Assembly (NCBI RefSeq): GCF_014698035.1
Contig: NZ_JACJSF010000035.1
Coordinates: 1 to 64,000 of the forward strand
Origin: Desmonostoc muscorum FACHB-395
GTDB lineage: Bacteria > Cyanobacteriota > Cyanobacteriia > Cyanobacteriales > Nostocaceae
Direction of reading: 5' to 3'
Length of the DNA: 64,000 bases
The translations under genes were made by a program, and so were the position numbers. The notes under the pieces were generated by a model, which did not search any database, was not told the origin of the DNA, and saw nothing but the letters and a program-made list of their open reading frames with translations. This document shows positions 1 to 8,539 of the stretch, piece by piece. The first letter of the stretch is position 1; the number at the start of each line of letters is the position of its first letter.

Positions 1-308
1 TCTAAGGATGCTGCTTCCCAAATTGGGTAGAAGTGCAAGCCGATAGCGTTGGAGGAAGGTACTACTGCACCAGAGATGATGTTGTTTCCGTAGATCAAGG
101 AACCTGCTACTGGTTCGCGGATACCATCAATGTCTACTGGAGGAGCGGCGATGAAAGCGATTACGAAGCAAGCTGTGGCTGCTAGCAAGGTGGGGATCAT
201 AACTACGCCGAACCAACCGATGTAGATCCGGTTATTGGTGCTGGTGATCCATTCACAGAATCGATCCCATACGTTAGCGCTTGAGCGCTGTTGTAAGGTT
301 GTTGTCAT
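1..308 (-). CDS. psbA: Photosystem II D1 protein, 5' part (gene continues past left edge)
   Basis: Reading leftward from the ATG at 308, the frame encodes the D1 N-terminus: [10 protein letters not shown], then the first membrane segment around residues 33-53 and the lumenal stretch ending [10 protein letters not shown]1 is the reaction-centre subunit of photosystem II in the thylakoid membrane; it binds P680 chlorophylls, pheophytin, the QB quinone and part of the Mn4CaO5 cluster. Only about 103 of the usual ~360 residues are in the window, so residue 130 (Gln/Glu, which separates low-light and high-light isoforms) cannot be read. Cyanobacteria normally carry several psbA copies; which one this is cannot be decided here. 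Confidence 0.97.
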   Translation of the reverse strand, partial: MTTTLQQRSSANVWDRFCEWITSTNNRIYIGWFGVVMIPTLLAATACFVIAFIAAPPVDIDGIREPVAGSLIYGNNIISGAVVPSSNAIGLHFYPIWEAASL

Positions 309-545
309 TGTTTTATAAGTGCGGTTAGTGATTTATGAATCAGGCTCGTTTGTCTTTGCCTGTGAATACACTTTACAATGCTTTACAATTTTTCATCAAC
401 TATTTCACTTTTGTAAAGCTGATGGAACTCATCAGCTTTGCTTATTTAAAAGCAAGCCACTAGATATTATGTAGAAATTCTGATTTTATTGCCTATTGAT
501 CTGGGAACAATAGCTTTGTAGATTACCGCTATTCCAAAAAAAATT

Positions 546-575
546 AACCCTCGGCTTACCACTGGGGGTTTTTTC
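546..575 (+). terminator. Rho-independent-like terminator 1
   Basis: AACCC at 546-550 can pair with GGGTT at 566-570, and a run of six T follows on the plus strand. No plus-strand gene lies upstream, so if real it would end a short non-coding RNA transcribed away from psbA. Confidence 0.5.
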
Positions 576-665
576 TGTTTGGCAAAATGGCATATCTATA
601 AATTAGGCCGTTGCTATGGTATTTGAGTAGGATACATTCCATGCGAAAAAGTACTGACTTGCATT

Positions 666-692
666 ACCCCTGGCTAACTACCAGGGGTTTTT
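666..692 (+). terminator. Rho-independent-like terminator 2
   Basis: ACCCCTGG (666-673) and CCAGGGGT (681-688) form a perfect 8-bp stem with a 7-nt loop, followed by T residues. It resembles the hairpin 120 bp to its left. With no upstream plus-strand gene it suggests a small RNA, or a tandem pair of small RNAs, between psbA and DUF2237. Confidence 0.6.
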
Positions 693-790
693 ATTAGAAC
701 TTTTACTGAGATATTGCACCATTCCCAATAACCGTAAGATTGGGAGCTTAGGGATTTCCAGTAAAAAACATCCCATCCCTGCGTTTGGTT

Positions 791-814
791 AGGGGCGCAA
801 GACCTTGCGCCCCT
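791..814. repeat. Palindrome with 11-bp arms
   Basis: AGGGGCGCAAG (791-801) is the exact reverse complement of 804-814 with only two bases between. Palindromes of this GGGGCGCAAG type are dispersed between genes in cyanobacteria. No T run follows, so it is more likely a REP-like repeat than a terminator. Confidence 0.7.
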
Positions 815-985
815 ATAAATATACAAATAATTTTGGATAATTTATTTTTTGGAAGTCTCTTAATATAAGTTGATTCTAGAATTTCGTGCTTTTCTGAATT
901 AATCAGGGATAGCGATTTTTATTTAACTAGGGAAGTGTCAATATAGGCTTATATCGGAGTGAAAAATTAAGTGCAATAAATAACG

Positions 986-1357
986 ATGATAGAAGCTAAA
1001 AATGTAATTGGTGGAAACCTAGAAGCCTGCTGCACTTCTCCCATGACTGGATTTTACCGCGATGGTTTTTGTCGCACAGGTGGTCAGGATTTCGGATCGC
1101 ACGTTGTATGCGCCGAAGTGACTGTAGAATTCTTGGAGTTCACCAAATTGCGGGGGAACGACCTAAGCACACCTGTTCCTGATTTTAATTTTCCTGGATT
1201 GAAGCCTGGCGATCGCTGGTGTTTGTGTGCTTCTCGCTGGCAAGAAGCTCTCGAAGCAGGTGTTGCTCCACCTGTCGTTCTCTCTGCAACCCATGCTAGA
1301 GCTTTGGAAGTGGTTTCTTTAGACGAACTGAGAAAAAATGCCGTAATTTCCTCTTGA
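986..1357 (+). CDS. DUF2237 family protein
   Basis: A 123-residue protein matching the DUF2237 (COG3651) family over its whole length. Diagnostic stretches are NVIGGNLEACCTSPMTGFYR near the N-terminus, RGNDLSTP at about 56-63, and FPGLKPGDRWCLCASRW at 69-85. Family members are small soluble cytosolic proteins with conserved cysteines (here the CC pair and CLC) and no established function; the cysteines hint at metal or redox chemistry, which is inference. It stands alone on the plus strand, with the hybrid kinase convergent behind it. Confidence 0.88.
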   Translation: MIEAKNVIGGNLEACCTSPMTGFYRDGFCRTGGQDFGSHVVCAEVTVEFLEFTKLRGNDLSTPVPDFNFPGLKPGDRWCLCASRWQEALEAGVAPPVVLSATHARALEVVSLDELRKNAVISS

Positions 1358-1429
1358 TCGGTCATTGGCAAAGAGGAGGCAGGAGTTCTTTAATTTTGAA
1401 TTGATTTCTCTCCCATTCCCCAGTCAAAA

Positions 1430-3475
1430 TCAACTTACTGGAACTTGAACAGGTAGTTTTAATACACTGGCAACCATAGCAATCAATTTAGTGGGGTCTA
1501 TTGGCTTAGATAAATACTGCTGAAACCCTGCTGAAAGCGCTTCTAAACGATCTTCTTCCCGCGTATATGCAGTTAAAGCGATCGCTGGCATACATCCACC
1601 TTTTTCTGGTTCTAAAGAGCGCAGTTTCCGAATTAGTGTATAACCATCCTGCTCCGACATACCGATGTCGCTAATCAGGATATCTGCTTTTGCTTGCTCA
1701 AGTACTGCTAATGCTTCATCAACTGATGCTACCGCAGTGGCGATCGCTCCATACTCCTCAAACATAAAACTGAGCAAGTTACGGGTATCTGCTTCGTCAT
1801 CTACAACTAAAACTTTTAATCCAGCAAGCGGTGTCGATGCCACTGAGGAAGAAATTTCTTCCGTGGCTTCTCTATTTTCCCTATTCGCCCTATTGTCTTG
1901 TAGCAGTGGTAGTCTCACAGTAAAGGTTGCTCCCTGTCCACTGCCTGGGCTTTGGGCAAATATTGTACCTTTATGTAGTTCCACTAAATGGCGGACGATC
2001 GCTAACCCTAGTCCTAGTCCATTGTGCGATCGCGTTGTGGTGCTGTCTGCTTGCCGGAAACGCTCAAATACTTTCGGTAAGAACTCAGAACTGATGCCTA
2101 TGCCCGTATCAATAACTTGAATTTGGGCATATTTTTGAGTTATTTGTTGTTCTTCACCACAGACTATTGACAGATTCACTTCTACCCTGCCGCCCTTGGG
2201 GGTAAACTTAATGGCATTAGTTAGGAGATTCCATACTATTTGTTGTAACCGCGCTGGATCGCCATAAACTGAACCTACTGAAGTATCTAAGACAGTGTTT
2301 AATTGAATCTCTTTTGGCTCTGCTAGGGGACGCACTGCTTCTAAAGCTGCCTCCATGACTGAGATGAGATTCACCGCAGAGACATTTAATCGCAACTGTC
2401 CACGGATAATCCGAGATACATCTAAAATGTCCTCAATTAGTTGCATCTGAGATATAGCATTGCGTTCAATGGCCTCTAGGGCGCGGGAAGTGGCTTTGTC
2501 GTCAAGTTTCTTAGAGCGGAGAATTTTTGACCAACCCAGCATTGAGGTGAGGGGTGTACGAAGTTCATGGGAGAGAACGGCAAGAAACTCATCTTTCATT
2601 CGATTTGCGGCTTCTGCTTCTTGCCTTGCGGTCTGTTCTCTAATTACTTGAGCGCGGACTTCTTCTGCTTGCTTGCGTTCAGTAATATCTTCGAGAGTGC
2701 CTACATATCCCAGAAGTTCCCCTTGACCAGAAAGCATTGGTGATGAGCGAACCTGAACCCAACGAATGATGCCTTGAGCAGTTTGAAAGCGAAACTCTTC
2801 AGAGTAGTCACGACCCTCATAAATATAAGCAGACCAACTAGCACCTGCTCGTTCTCTATCTTCTGGATGAACAGATTCTAGCCAGCTTTTTTCTAAACTC
2901 TCTACCACTTTCAGACCACAAATTATTTGATAGCGAGGATTAGTATATCTACATCCTCCTTCAGTATCAATTTCAAAAATGCCAACGGGTGAACAGGTAC
3001 TTAGCGATCGCAATCGTTCTTCACTTTGCCTGAGTTCCGCATTCATGGCTACCAGTTGGGCAGCTTGTTGCTTGACAGCTTCTGTTTTCTTAAATAGTTC
3101 TACGAATACTGTGACTTTAGAAGTCAAAATATTGGGGTCTAATGGTTTGAGTAAATAATCAACTGCACCCAAGGCATAGCCTTTAAACAGCATTTGGTCG
3201 CTGGTACTAAAGGCGGTAAGAAAGATAATTGGAGTATGACGCGATCGCCCCCGATTGCGAATCAAGGTAGCAGTTTCAAAGCCATCCATCCCTGGCATTT
3301 GCACATCTAGCAAAATTACTGCAAAGTCTTGATGTAGCAGACACCTCAAAGCTTCTTCTCCAGAAGTAGCTCTCACCAAATTCTCTCCCAGTTTTTCCAG
3401 GATTGCTTCTAGTGCTAGCAAATTTTCTAGTTTGTCATCCACTAGGAGGATGTTTACTTTGGGTTCCATCTGCAT
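1430..3475 (-). CDS. Hybrid sensor histidine kinase (REC-PAS-HisKA-HATPase-REC)
   Basis: A 681-residue hybrid kinase. It starts with a receiver domain (about 7-125, phospho-acceptor D57 in LLDVQMPGMDG), then a PAS domain with PAC tail (about 152-270), a HisKA dimerisation domain (H303 in SHELRTP), a HATPase_c domain (N, G1 and G2 boxes, about 405-525) and a second receiver (about 552-675, acceptor D603 in ISDIGM). There is no membrane segment, so it senses a cytoplasmic signal or receives phosphate from another kinase. It lies 4 bp downstream of the cheB gene and is surely co-transcribed with it. An N-terminal receiver ahead of a PAS kinase is common in cyanobacterial signalling. The input is unknown. 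Confidence 0.95.
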   Translation of the reverse strand: MQMEPKVNILLVDDKLENLLALEAILEKLGENLVRATSGEEALRCLLHQDFAVILLDVQMPGMDGFETATLIRNRGRSRHTPIIFLTAFSTSDQMLFKGYALGAVDYLLKPLDPNILTSKVTVFVELFKKTEAVKQQAAQLVAMNAELRQSEERLRSLSTCSPVGIFEIDTEGGCRYTNPRYQIICGLKVVESLEKSWLESVHPEDRERAGASWSAYIYEGRDYSEEFRFQTAQGIIRWVQVRSSPMLSGQGELLGYVGTLEDITERKQAEEVRAQVIREQTARQEAEAANRMKDEFLAVLSHELRTPLTSMLGWSKILRSKKLDDKATSRALEAIERNAISQMQLIEDILDVSRIIRGQLRLNVSAVNLISVMEAALEAVRPLAEPKEIQLNTVLDTSVGSVYGDPARLQQIVWNLLTNAIKFTPKGGRVEVNLSIVCGEEQQITQKYAQIQVIDTGIGISSEFLPKVFERFRQADSTTTRSHNGLGLGLAIVRHLVELHKGTIFAQSPGSGQGATFTVRLPLLQDNRANRENREATEEISSSVASTPLAGLKVLVVDDEADTRNLLSFMFEEYGAIATAVASVDEALAVLEQAKADILISDIGMSEQDGYTLIRKLRSLEPEKGGCMPAIALTAYTREEDRLEALSAGFQQYLSKPIDPTKLIAMVASVLKLPVQVPVS

Positions 3476-3479
3476 GGGT

Positions 3480-4067
3480 TTATTTCCGTGATGAGTGACA
3501 GAGCTTGACCATTTGGGAAGCTATGTTTGAGAGTGTCAAAATCCAGTCTACTGTAACAGCAGAAATTGCTGCTTCTGGCATAATATCGCTCTCAGCTGTA
3601 GTAGGTTCCTGTACGATGGTTATTCCTCCCCGCGCTTTTATTTTCTTAAGACCTTGCATACCATCTTGATTTGCTCCTGTCAATATTACACCAATAACTT
3701 GCTCAGTGTAGACATCGGCTGCTGACTCAAACAACACATCAATAGATGGTCTGGCATAAGAAACTGGCTCATCAGTCGAAAGAGCAAAGTGACCTGGTTC
3801 AACCAGTAAGTGATAATCTGCTGGAGCTAGATAGATATGTCCTGGCAAGATTTCGTCTTTGTCTTCCACTTCTCGAATCGGCAGTGAAGTAGATTCTTGC
3901 AATAATTCCTGGAGTGTGGTGTTAGATTCCTTGTGACGGTGTTGCACGATCGCGATCGGCACTATGAAGTCTGCTGGTAACTTCCCTAGAATAATTTTTA
4001 ATGCTGACAATCCGCCTAAAGAAGTGCCAATCACCACAATTTTAAACGACACTTGTTTCGTCCTCAC
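3480..4067 (-). CDS. Stand-alone CheB-type protein-glutamate methylesterase
   Basis: This 195-residue protein is a CheB_methylest domain without the N-terminal receiver found in classical CheB. The catalytic triad is visible: S16 in GTSLGG, H43 in IVQHRH and D135 in GANQDG. Classical CheB removes methyl esters from chemoreceptor glutamates. Here the next gene, 4 bp downstream, is a hybrid kinase and no chemoreceptor or CheA/CheW is in the window, so the target may be a kinase or another sensory protein (inference). A CheR methyltransferase gene lies 6 kb away on the same strand and may be its counterpart. Lack of a receiver means control would have to come from a partner. Confidence 0.92.
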   Translation of the reverse strand: MRTKQVSFKIVVIGTSLGGLSALKIILGKLPADFIVPIAIVQHRHKESNTTLQELLQESTSLPIREVEDKDEILPGHIYLAPADYHLLVEPGHFALSTDEPVSYARPSIDVLFESAADVYTEQVIGVILTGANQDGMQGLKKIKARGGITIVQEPTTAESDIMPEAAISAVTVDWILTLSNIASQMVKLCHSSRK

Positions 4068-4683
4068 ACTTGTAGAATGCAGGTTTAAATTTTAGTGTGA
4101 CTTTATGGCTCATAAAATCCTTTCAGCTTTCTCCCGTAACACCACAGATACTAACTTACCTTGATTCGTATTTATACCAACTAATCAAAATTATATATTT
4201 TTGTCATCAACATTACAATTAAAGATTTTATCATTGTGAAATACTTAACAGAAAAATATTAACATTTAGGGTTTTTAAAATATTTGTTAATGCCAGAACC
4301 GCTACATTATAAAAATACTTTTTTGCTAAACAACGAACTTTTAAAATTTTAATTATTATTGTTTTGACAATTCATAAAAATTTACTTAAGCTAAAGGATA
4401 GGTTAAGCAAATCAACAAACAGCAGCAATTTAGTTTAGCTCCATCAAGAGTTGCTGTTGCAGACTATTGGCATGAGGAAATTAATCACAATCAAAATTAT
4501 TCTCTGTCGGCAAGCTCACTAGATTTAGCTGCAAAAAGCTAAGACATGATTAAGCGTATTGCACCGCGCACATATTGAACATATTCCGGTCAATTATCGA
4601 TAGATACTTGTGGTGATATTAGTAAGTATCTATCAATCATGAAAGTTTGACCACAGTGCGGTAGATATGTCCAGGAGAAGACA
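4068..4683. other. AT-rich intergenic region before the oxidase cluster
   Basis: 616 bp between the divergent cheB and oxidase cluster. It is AT-rich, especially 4160-4400, and encodes no convincing protein. It should contain both promoters; a purine stretch (ccaggagaag, 4670-4680) just before the first oxidase-cluster ORF is a plausible ribosome binding site. I cannot assign a NtcA- or heterocyst-type operator by eye. Confidence 0.5.
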
Positions 4684-5184
4684 ATGCTTGAGTATTTTAC
4701 ATCATTGAACGACCACAATTTGCCTTATCCAGATACGATTCATCCCATCGTTGTCCACTTCGTAATTGCGATGGTGTTGTTTTCCTTTTTCTGTGACGTA
4801 GTTGGCTATTTTACTGGTAAATCCAGTCTTTTTGAGGTGAGTTGGTGGAACATGTTAGTTGCCACGATCGCCATCTTCGTAGCGATCATTTTTGGTCAGT
4901 TTGAAGCGGGTTTAGCACAACCTTATAGCCTAGCTAAATCGGTACTAAATTTGCATACGATGATTGGTTGGTCGCTTTCGGGAATCATCACAGCGATTAC
5001 AGCTTGGCGCTATGTAATTCGTGCCCGCAACCCGCAAAAATTACCAATTTATTATTTGGGAGCCGGACTAGTTTTAACTTTGATAGTTGGGTTGCAAGTA
5101 TATCTCGGAGATGAGCTTGTTTGGGTGTATGGATTGCATACAGTGCCAGTTGTGGAAGCAGTAAAGGATGGTCTGTTGCGATGA
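4684..5184 (+). CDS. DUF2231 membrane protein, first gene of oxidase cluster
   Basis: A 166-residue integral membrane protein of the DUF2231 family with about four transmembrane segments. The family hallmark, a histidine-rich start of the first helix (IHPIVVHF, about residues 20-27), is present, as is a further histidine in LNLHTMIGW. Its stop codon overlaps the start of the next DUF2231 gene by 4 bp, so the two are translationally coupled and lie directly ahead of coxBAC. Conserved histidines in the membrane suggest haem or metal binding, but no biochemical role is established. From memory, Anabaena cox3 (ARTO) operons also begin with two small membrane genes, which supports a role in this oxidase. 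Confidence 0.85.
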   Translation: MLEYFTSLNDHNLPYPDTIHPIVVHFVIAMVLFSFFCDVVGYFTGKSSLFEVSWWNMLVATIAIFVAIIFGQFEAGLAQPYSLAKSVLNLHTMIGWSLSGIITAITAWRYVIRARNPQKLPIYYLGAGLVLTLIVGLQVYLGDELVWVYGLHTVPVVEAVKDGLLR

Positions 5185-5798
5185 ACTCAGAATTAATTAA
5201 TCAATTGAGCGGCTCTTTAGGCGCAAACGGATTACCTTACACAATTCCCATTCATCCCAACTTAGTCCATCTGACAATAGGTTTGTTCATCATTGGGATG
5301 ACCTTTGATATTGTCGGTGTTCTGTTCCCCTTTGAAAAATGGGTCTTCAAATTTTTAGCAATTACTGTGGAACGTCAGAACTTATTTGATGTTGGTTGGT
5401 ACAACATGCTAGCTGCCAGCATCATCACATTTTTCACAGTAGCAGCAGGTTTTTATGAAATGCTGTTGGCAACACCACCAGATGATATGAAAAGTGCCTG
5501 GGGATTGCAGGCAATGGAAACTATGCTTTGGCATGGTGTAGGTGGTGTGTTCTTATTAGCGCTAATTGTTGTCTTGACCATCTGGAGAGGATGGCAGCGC
5601 TTCGTTTGGGCCAAACAAGAATATAAACAGACAGATAGAGAAGTGCAATGGATCTATCTGTTGGCAGGCATAGCAATCATGTTCATTCTGTACGTCCACG
5701 GGACACTAGGGGCGCAAATGGCTGCCGAGTTTGGCGTACACAATACAGCAGATAATTTGCTGCGATCGCACCAAGACCTCAATACAACTCTCAAATAG
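5181..5798 (+). CDS. DUF2231 membrane protein, second gene of oxidase cluster
   Basis: The frame is open further upstream, but the ATG at 5181 overlaps the previous stop codon (ATGA) and gives a 205-residue protein beginning MNSELINQ, so it is the best start. It has four predicted membrane segments and the same signature as its neighbour (IHPNLVHL near residue 25) plus another membrane histidine in MLWHGVGG. The pair may form a heterodimer. It ends 115 bp before coxB. Role unknown; placement argues for assembly of, or electron delivery to, the oxidase. Confidence 0.87.
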   Translation: MNSELINQLSGSLGANGLPYTIPIHPNLVHLTIGLFIIGMTFDIVGVLFPFEKWVFKFLAITVERQNLFDVGWYNMLAASIITFFTVAAGFYEMLLATPPDDMKSAWGLQAMETMLWHGVGGVFLLALIVVLTIWRGWQRFVWAKQEYKQTDREVQWIYLLAGIAIMFILYVHGTLGAQMAAEFGVHNTADNLLRSHQDLNTTLK

Positions 5799-5837
5799 TC
5801 ATTTGTCAATTGTCCTTTGTCATTTGTTTAAAGTTAC

Positions 5838-5919
5838 TAACCAATGACCACTGACTAATGACCACTGACTAATGACCAATGACCAATGACCAATGACTAA
5901 TGACCAATGACTAATGACC
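5838..5919 (+). repeat. Short tandem heptamer repeats (AATGACC/AATGACT type)
   Basis: About eleven near-perfect 7-bp units (variants of CAATGAC and TAATGAC) fill the gap between the DUF2231 pair and coxB. Short tandemly repeated repetitive sequences of this kind are typical of filamentous cyanobacteria. The last unit supplies the annotated coxB ATG at 5914, so repeat slippage could change the translation start context. Confidence 0.85.
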
Positions 5920-6846
5920 ATGAAAATCCAGAAGATTTTAAATATTTTGACGCTGCTTACAGGCGCGATCGCAGTGACTGTTACGAGTCTCTGGATCGGT
6001 CAGCAGTCTTACTCCTGGCTTCCCCCCCAAGCAGCAGCCGAATCCCTACTAATTGATGATTTGATTAGCTTCTTAGTAACCCTCGGTTCCTTCATCTTCT
6101 TGGGAGTCACAAGTACTTTAATGTATTCTGTGATCTTCCATCGGGCAATCAAAGATGACTTCACCGACGGCCCCCCAATTGAAGGTAATATCACCTTAGA
6201 AGTTGTCTGGACAGCAATTCCCATTTTGTTAGTCTTGTGGATTGCAGGCTATAGCTACCAAGTCTACGAACAAATGGGAATTCAAGGCCCATCGGAAATA
6301 GTTCACCTGCATAATCCATTGGGAATGGAATCGGCTTATGCAGATCCAAAAGATTCACCAGCTAACGCCTTAGCGGAACCTGTAGAAAAAATCGACGTAC
6401 TAGCTAAACAGTGGGCGTGGGTTTTTCACTATCCCGAAAGAGATATTACCAGTACCGAATTGCATTTACCTAGCGATCGCAGGATACGTTTAGCGCTGAA
6501 ATCGCAAGATGTTCTCCACGGCTTCTATATACCTGCATTTCGCCTCAAGCAGGATATTATTCCCAACCATGCGATCGACTTTGAATTTACTCCCATCCGC
6601 GCCGGCAAGTACCGATTGACCGATTCTCAATATAGCGGTACATACTTTGCGACGATGCAGGCGAATGTAATCGTCGAATCTCCTGAAGATTATCAGCAAT
6701 GGCTAGCACAAGCTGCAACCCAAAAGCCATCCGTAGCAAAAAATCAGGCAGCTTCTGAGTATGCCCAAACATCCAATCAATCAGTCCAAACTGGTTGGGT
6801 TACAGTTCCACCTGCTGCACCTCCTCTAGTCAATTCACCTGGTTGA
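5914..6846 (+). CDS. coxB: Cytochrome oxidase subunit II lacking CuA ligands (ARTO type)
   Basis: A 310-residue subunit II: two N-terminal membrane helices (about 10-30 and 50-75, with another hydrophobic stretch near 95-115), then the periplasmic cupredoxin domain. The CuA site is destroyed: the usual C-x3-C-x3-H-x2-M motif reads D237, S241, F245, M248 (segment TDSQYSGTYFATM). H202 in QDVLHGF is kept. Without CuA the subunit cannot accept electrons from cytochrome c in the usual way; such subunits define the cyanobacterial alternative respiratory terminal oxidase (ARTO, Anabaena cox3), thought to use quinol or another donor. The start may be the ATG at 5914, inside the heptamer repeats, or at 5920 (MKIQK). 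coxA follows 13 bp later. Confidence 0.92.
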   Translation: MTMKIQKILNILTLLTGAIAVTVTSLWIGQQSYSWLPPQAAAESLLIDDLISFLVTLGSFIFLGVTSTLMYSVIFHRAIKDDFTDGPPIEGNITLEVVWTAIPILLVLWIAGYSYQVYEQMGIQGPSEIVHLHNPLGMESAYADPKDSPANALAEPVEKIDVLAKQWAWVFHYPERDITSTELHLPSDRRIRLALKSQDVLHGFYIPAFRLKQDIIPNHAIDFEFTPIRAGKYRLTDSQYSGTYFATMQANVIVESPEDYQQWLAQAATQKPSVAKNQAASEYAQTSNQSVQTGWVTVPPAAPPLVNSPG

Positions 6847-6859
6847 AAGGAAAGTAACC

Positions 6860-8521
6860 ATGACTAATGTTCCTATTGAAGGTATTCTTCTCCCCGATGA
6901 GAAGCATAACCACGAATCTCCAACTAATTGGAAAGAATACTTCAGCTTTAGTACCGACCACAAGGTAATTGGTATTCAGTATCTCGTTACCTCCTTCTTC
7001 TTCTTTCTCGTCGGCGGTATCTTTGCGATGGTGATACGGGGAGAACTGATGACACCCGAATCAGATTTAGTCGATCGCACCATCTACAACGGGATGTTCA
7101 CCATGCACGGCACTGTGATGCTGTTTTTGTGGACATTTCCCTCACTCGTTGGTTTTGCCAACTATTTAGTACCCCTGATGATTGGGGCGCGAGATATGGC
7201 ATTTCCCCGCCTCAATGCCGTCGCCTTTTGGATGGTGCCAGTAGTCGGAATTATCATGATGGCTAGCTTCTTTGTCCCTGGAGGTTCTGCCCAATCCGGT
7301 TGGTGGTCTTATCCGCCAGTCAGTCTCCAGAATCCCACAGGTAACTTGATTAATGGTCAAGTTCTCTGGCTCTTAGCGGTGGCAATATCTGGCGTATCCT
7401 CAATTATGGGGGCAGTTAACTTTGTCACCACAATCGTGAAGATGCGGGCCCCAGGAATGGGTTTCTTCAAAATGCCCTTGTTTGTCTGGGCAGTATTTAG
7501 CGCCCAGATTATCCAACTCTTCGGATTACCTGCATTGACAGCAGGCGCAGTGATGCTGCTACTCGACCTCACAGCAGGCACTGCCTTTTTCGACCCCGCT
7601 AAGGGTGGTAATCCAGTGATGTTCCAGCATTACTTCTGGTTCTACTCCCACCCCGCCGTTTACGTGATTATTTTGCCCATCTTCGGCATTTTCTCGGAAA
7701 TCTTTCCAGTTTATTCACGTAAACCCTTATTTGGTTACAAAGTAGTTGCTGTTTCATCAATGCTGATTGCAGTAGTTAGCGGTATCGTTTGGGTACACCA
7801 CATGTATGTCAGTGGTACACCTGGCTGGATGCGGTTGCTTTTCATGATGACAACGATGTTTGTATCTGTCCCCACAGGAATCAAAGTATTTGCTTGGGTA
7901 GCAACTATTTGGGGCGGTAAAATGCGGCTAAATACCGCCATGCTGTTTGCCTTGGGTGCATTAGTCATGTTTGTCTTCGCTGGCATCACAGGCATCATGC
8001 TTTCCTCAGTGCCAGTCAATGTCCACGTTAACAATACTTACTTTGTGGTGGGACATTTCCACTACGTCCTCTACGGCACTGTGACAATGGGCTTGTATGC
8101 AGCCATCTATCACTGGTTCCCCAAAATGACTGGGCGGATGTACTCCGAAAGCTGGGGTAAAATCCACTTCTGGTTAGCATTCATCGGCACAAACCTCAAC
8201 TTTTTGCCCATGCACCCATTAGGATTGCAAGGGATGTTACGCCGAGTTGCTTCCTACGCCCCAGAGTATCAATTCTGGAATATCATCGCTAGCTTGGGCG
8301 GATTTCTCTTAGGAATGTCCACCTTGCCCTTCATATTCAACATGGTGATTTCTTGGATGCAAGGCGAGAAAGCACCCGCTAATCCTTGGAGAGCAATCGG
8401 ACTAGAGTGGTTAGTTTCTTCACCCCCCCCAGTAGAAAACTTTGAAGAAATCCCCATCATTATCTCCGAACCCTACGGCTACGGCAAATCAGAACCCTTA
8501 ACATCCAACCTCCCAGAATAA
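6860..8521 (+). CDS. coxA: Cytochrome oxidase subunit I (A2-type haem-copper oxidase)
   Basis: A 553-residue catalytic subunit with about 12 helices. Ligands are complete: H83 (haem a, in MHGTVM), H264, H313 and H314 (CuB), H399 and H401 (haems, in GHFHYV), the cross-linked Y268 and K342 of the K channel. The segment around H264 reads YSHPAVY, so the D-channel glutamate of A1 oxidases (HPEVY) is alanine and the Tyr-Ser motif of A2 oxidases is present. It reduces oxygen to water and pumps protons across the cytoplasmic or thylakoid membrane. The preceding gene encodes the CuA-less subunit II. If this is the cox3 orthologue, expression would be expected in heterocysts, where it would protect nitrogenase; that is family knowledge, not visible here. 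Confidence 0.96.
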   Translation: MTNVPIEGILLPDEKHNHESPTNWKEYFSFSTDHKVIGIQYLVTSFFFFLVGGIFAMVIRGELMTPESDLVDRTIYNGMFTMHGTVMLFLWTFPSLVGFANYLVPLMIGARDMAFPRLNAVAFWMVPVVGIIMMASFFVPGGSAQSGWWSYPPVSLQNPTGNLINGQVLWLLAVAISGVSSIMGAVNFVTTIVKMRAPGMGFFKMPLFVWAVFSAQIIQLFGLPALTAGAVMLLLDLTAGTAFFDPAKGGNPVMFQHYFWFYSHPAVYVIILPIFGIFSEIFPVYSRKPLFGYKVVAVSSMLIAVVSGIVWVHHMYVSGTPGWMRLLFMMTTMFVSVPTGIKVFAWVATIWGGKMRLNTAMLFALGALVMFVFAGITGIMLSSVPVNVHVNNTYFVVGHFHYVLYGTVTMGLYAAIYHWFPKMTGRMYSESWGKIHFWLAFIGTNLNFLPMHPLGLQGMLRRVASYAPEYQFWNIIASLGGFLLGMSTLPFIFNMVISWMQGEKAPANPWRAIGLEWLVSSPPPVENFEEIPIIISEPYGYGKSEPLTSNLPE

Positions 8522-8539
8522 CCACAAACTATCGGGAAG

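Larger units (their letters stand above)
309..985. other. Intergenic region upstream of psbA
   Basis: This 677-bp region separates the divergent psbA and DUF2237 genes. The part next to psbA (309-420) should hold the psbA promoter and leader; I could not fix its boxes. Further right are two plus-strand hairpins followed by T runs and one 11-bp-arm palindrome, listed separately. No protein gene of convincing length is visible. Confidence 0.6.
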
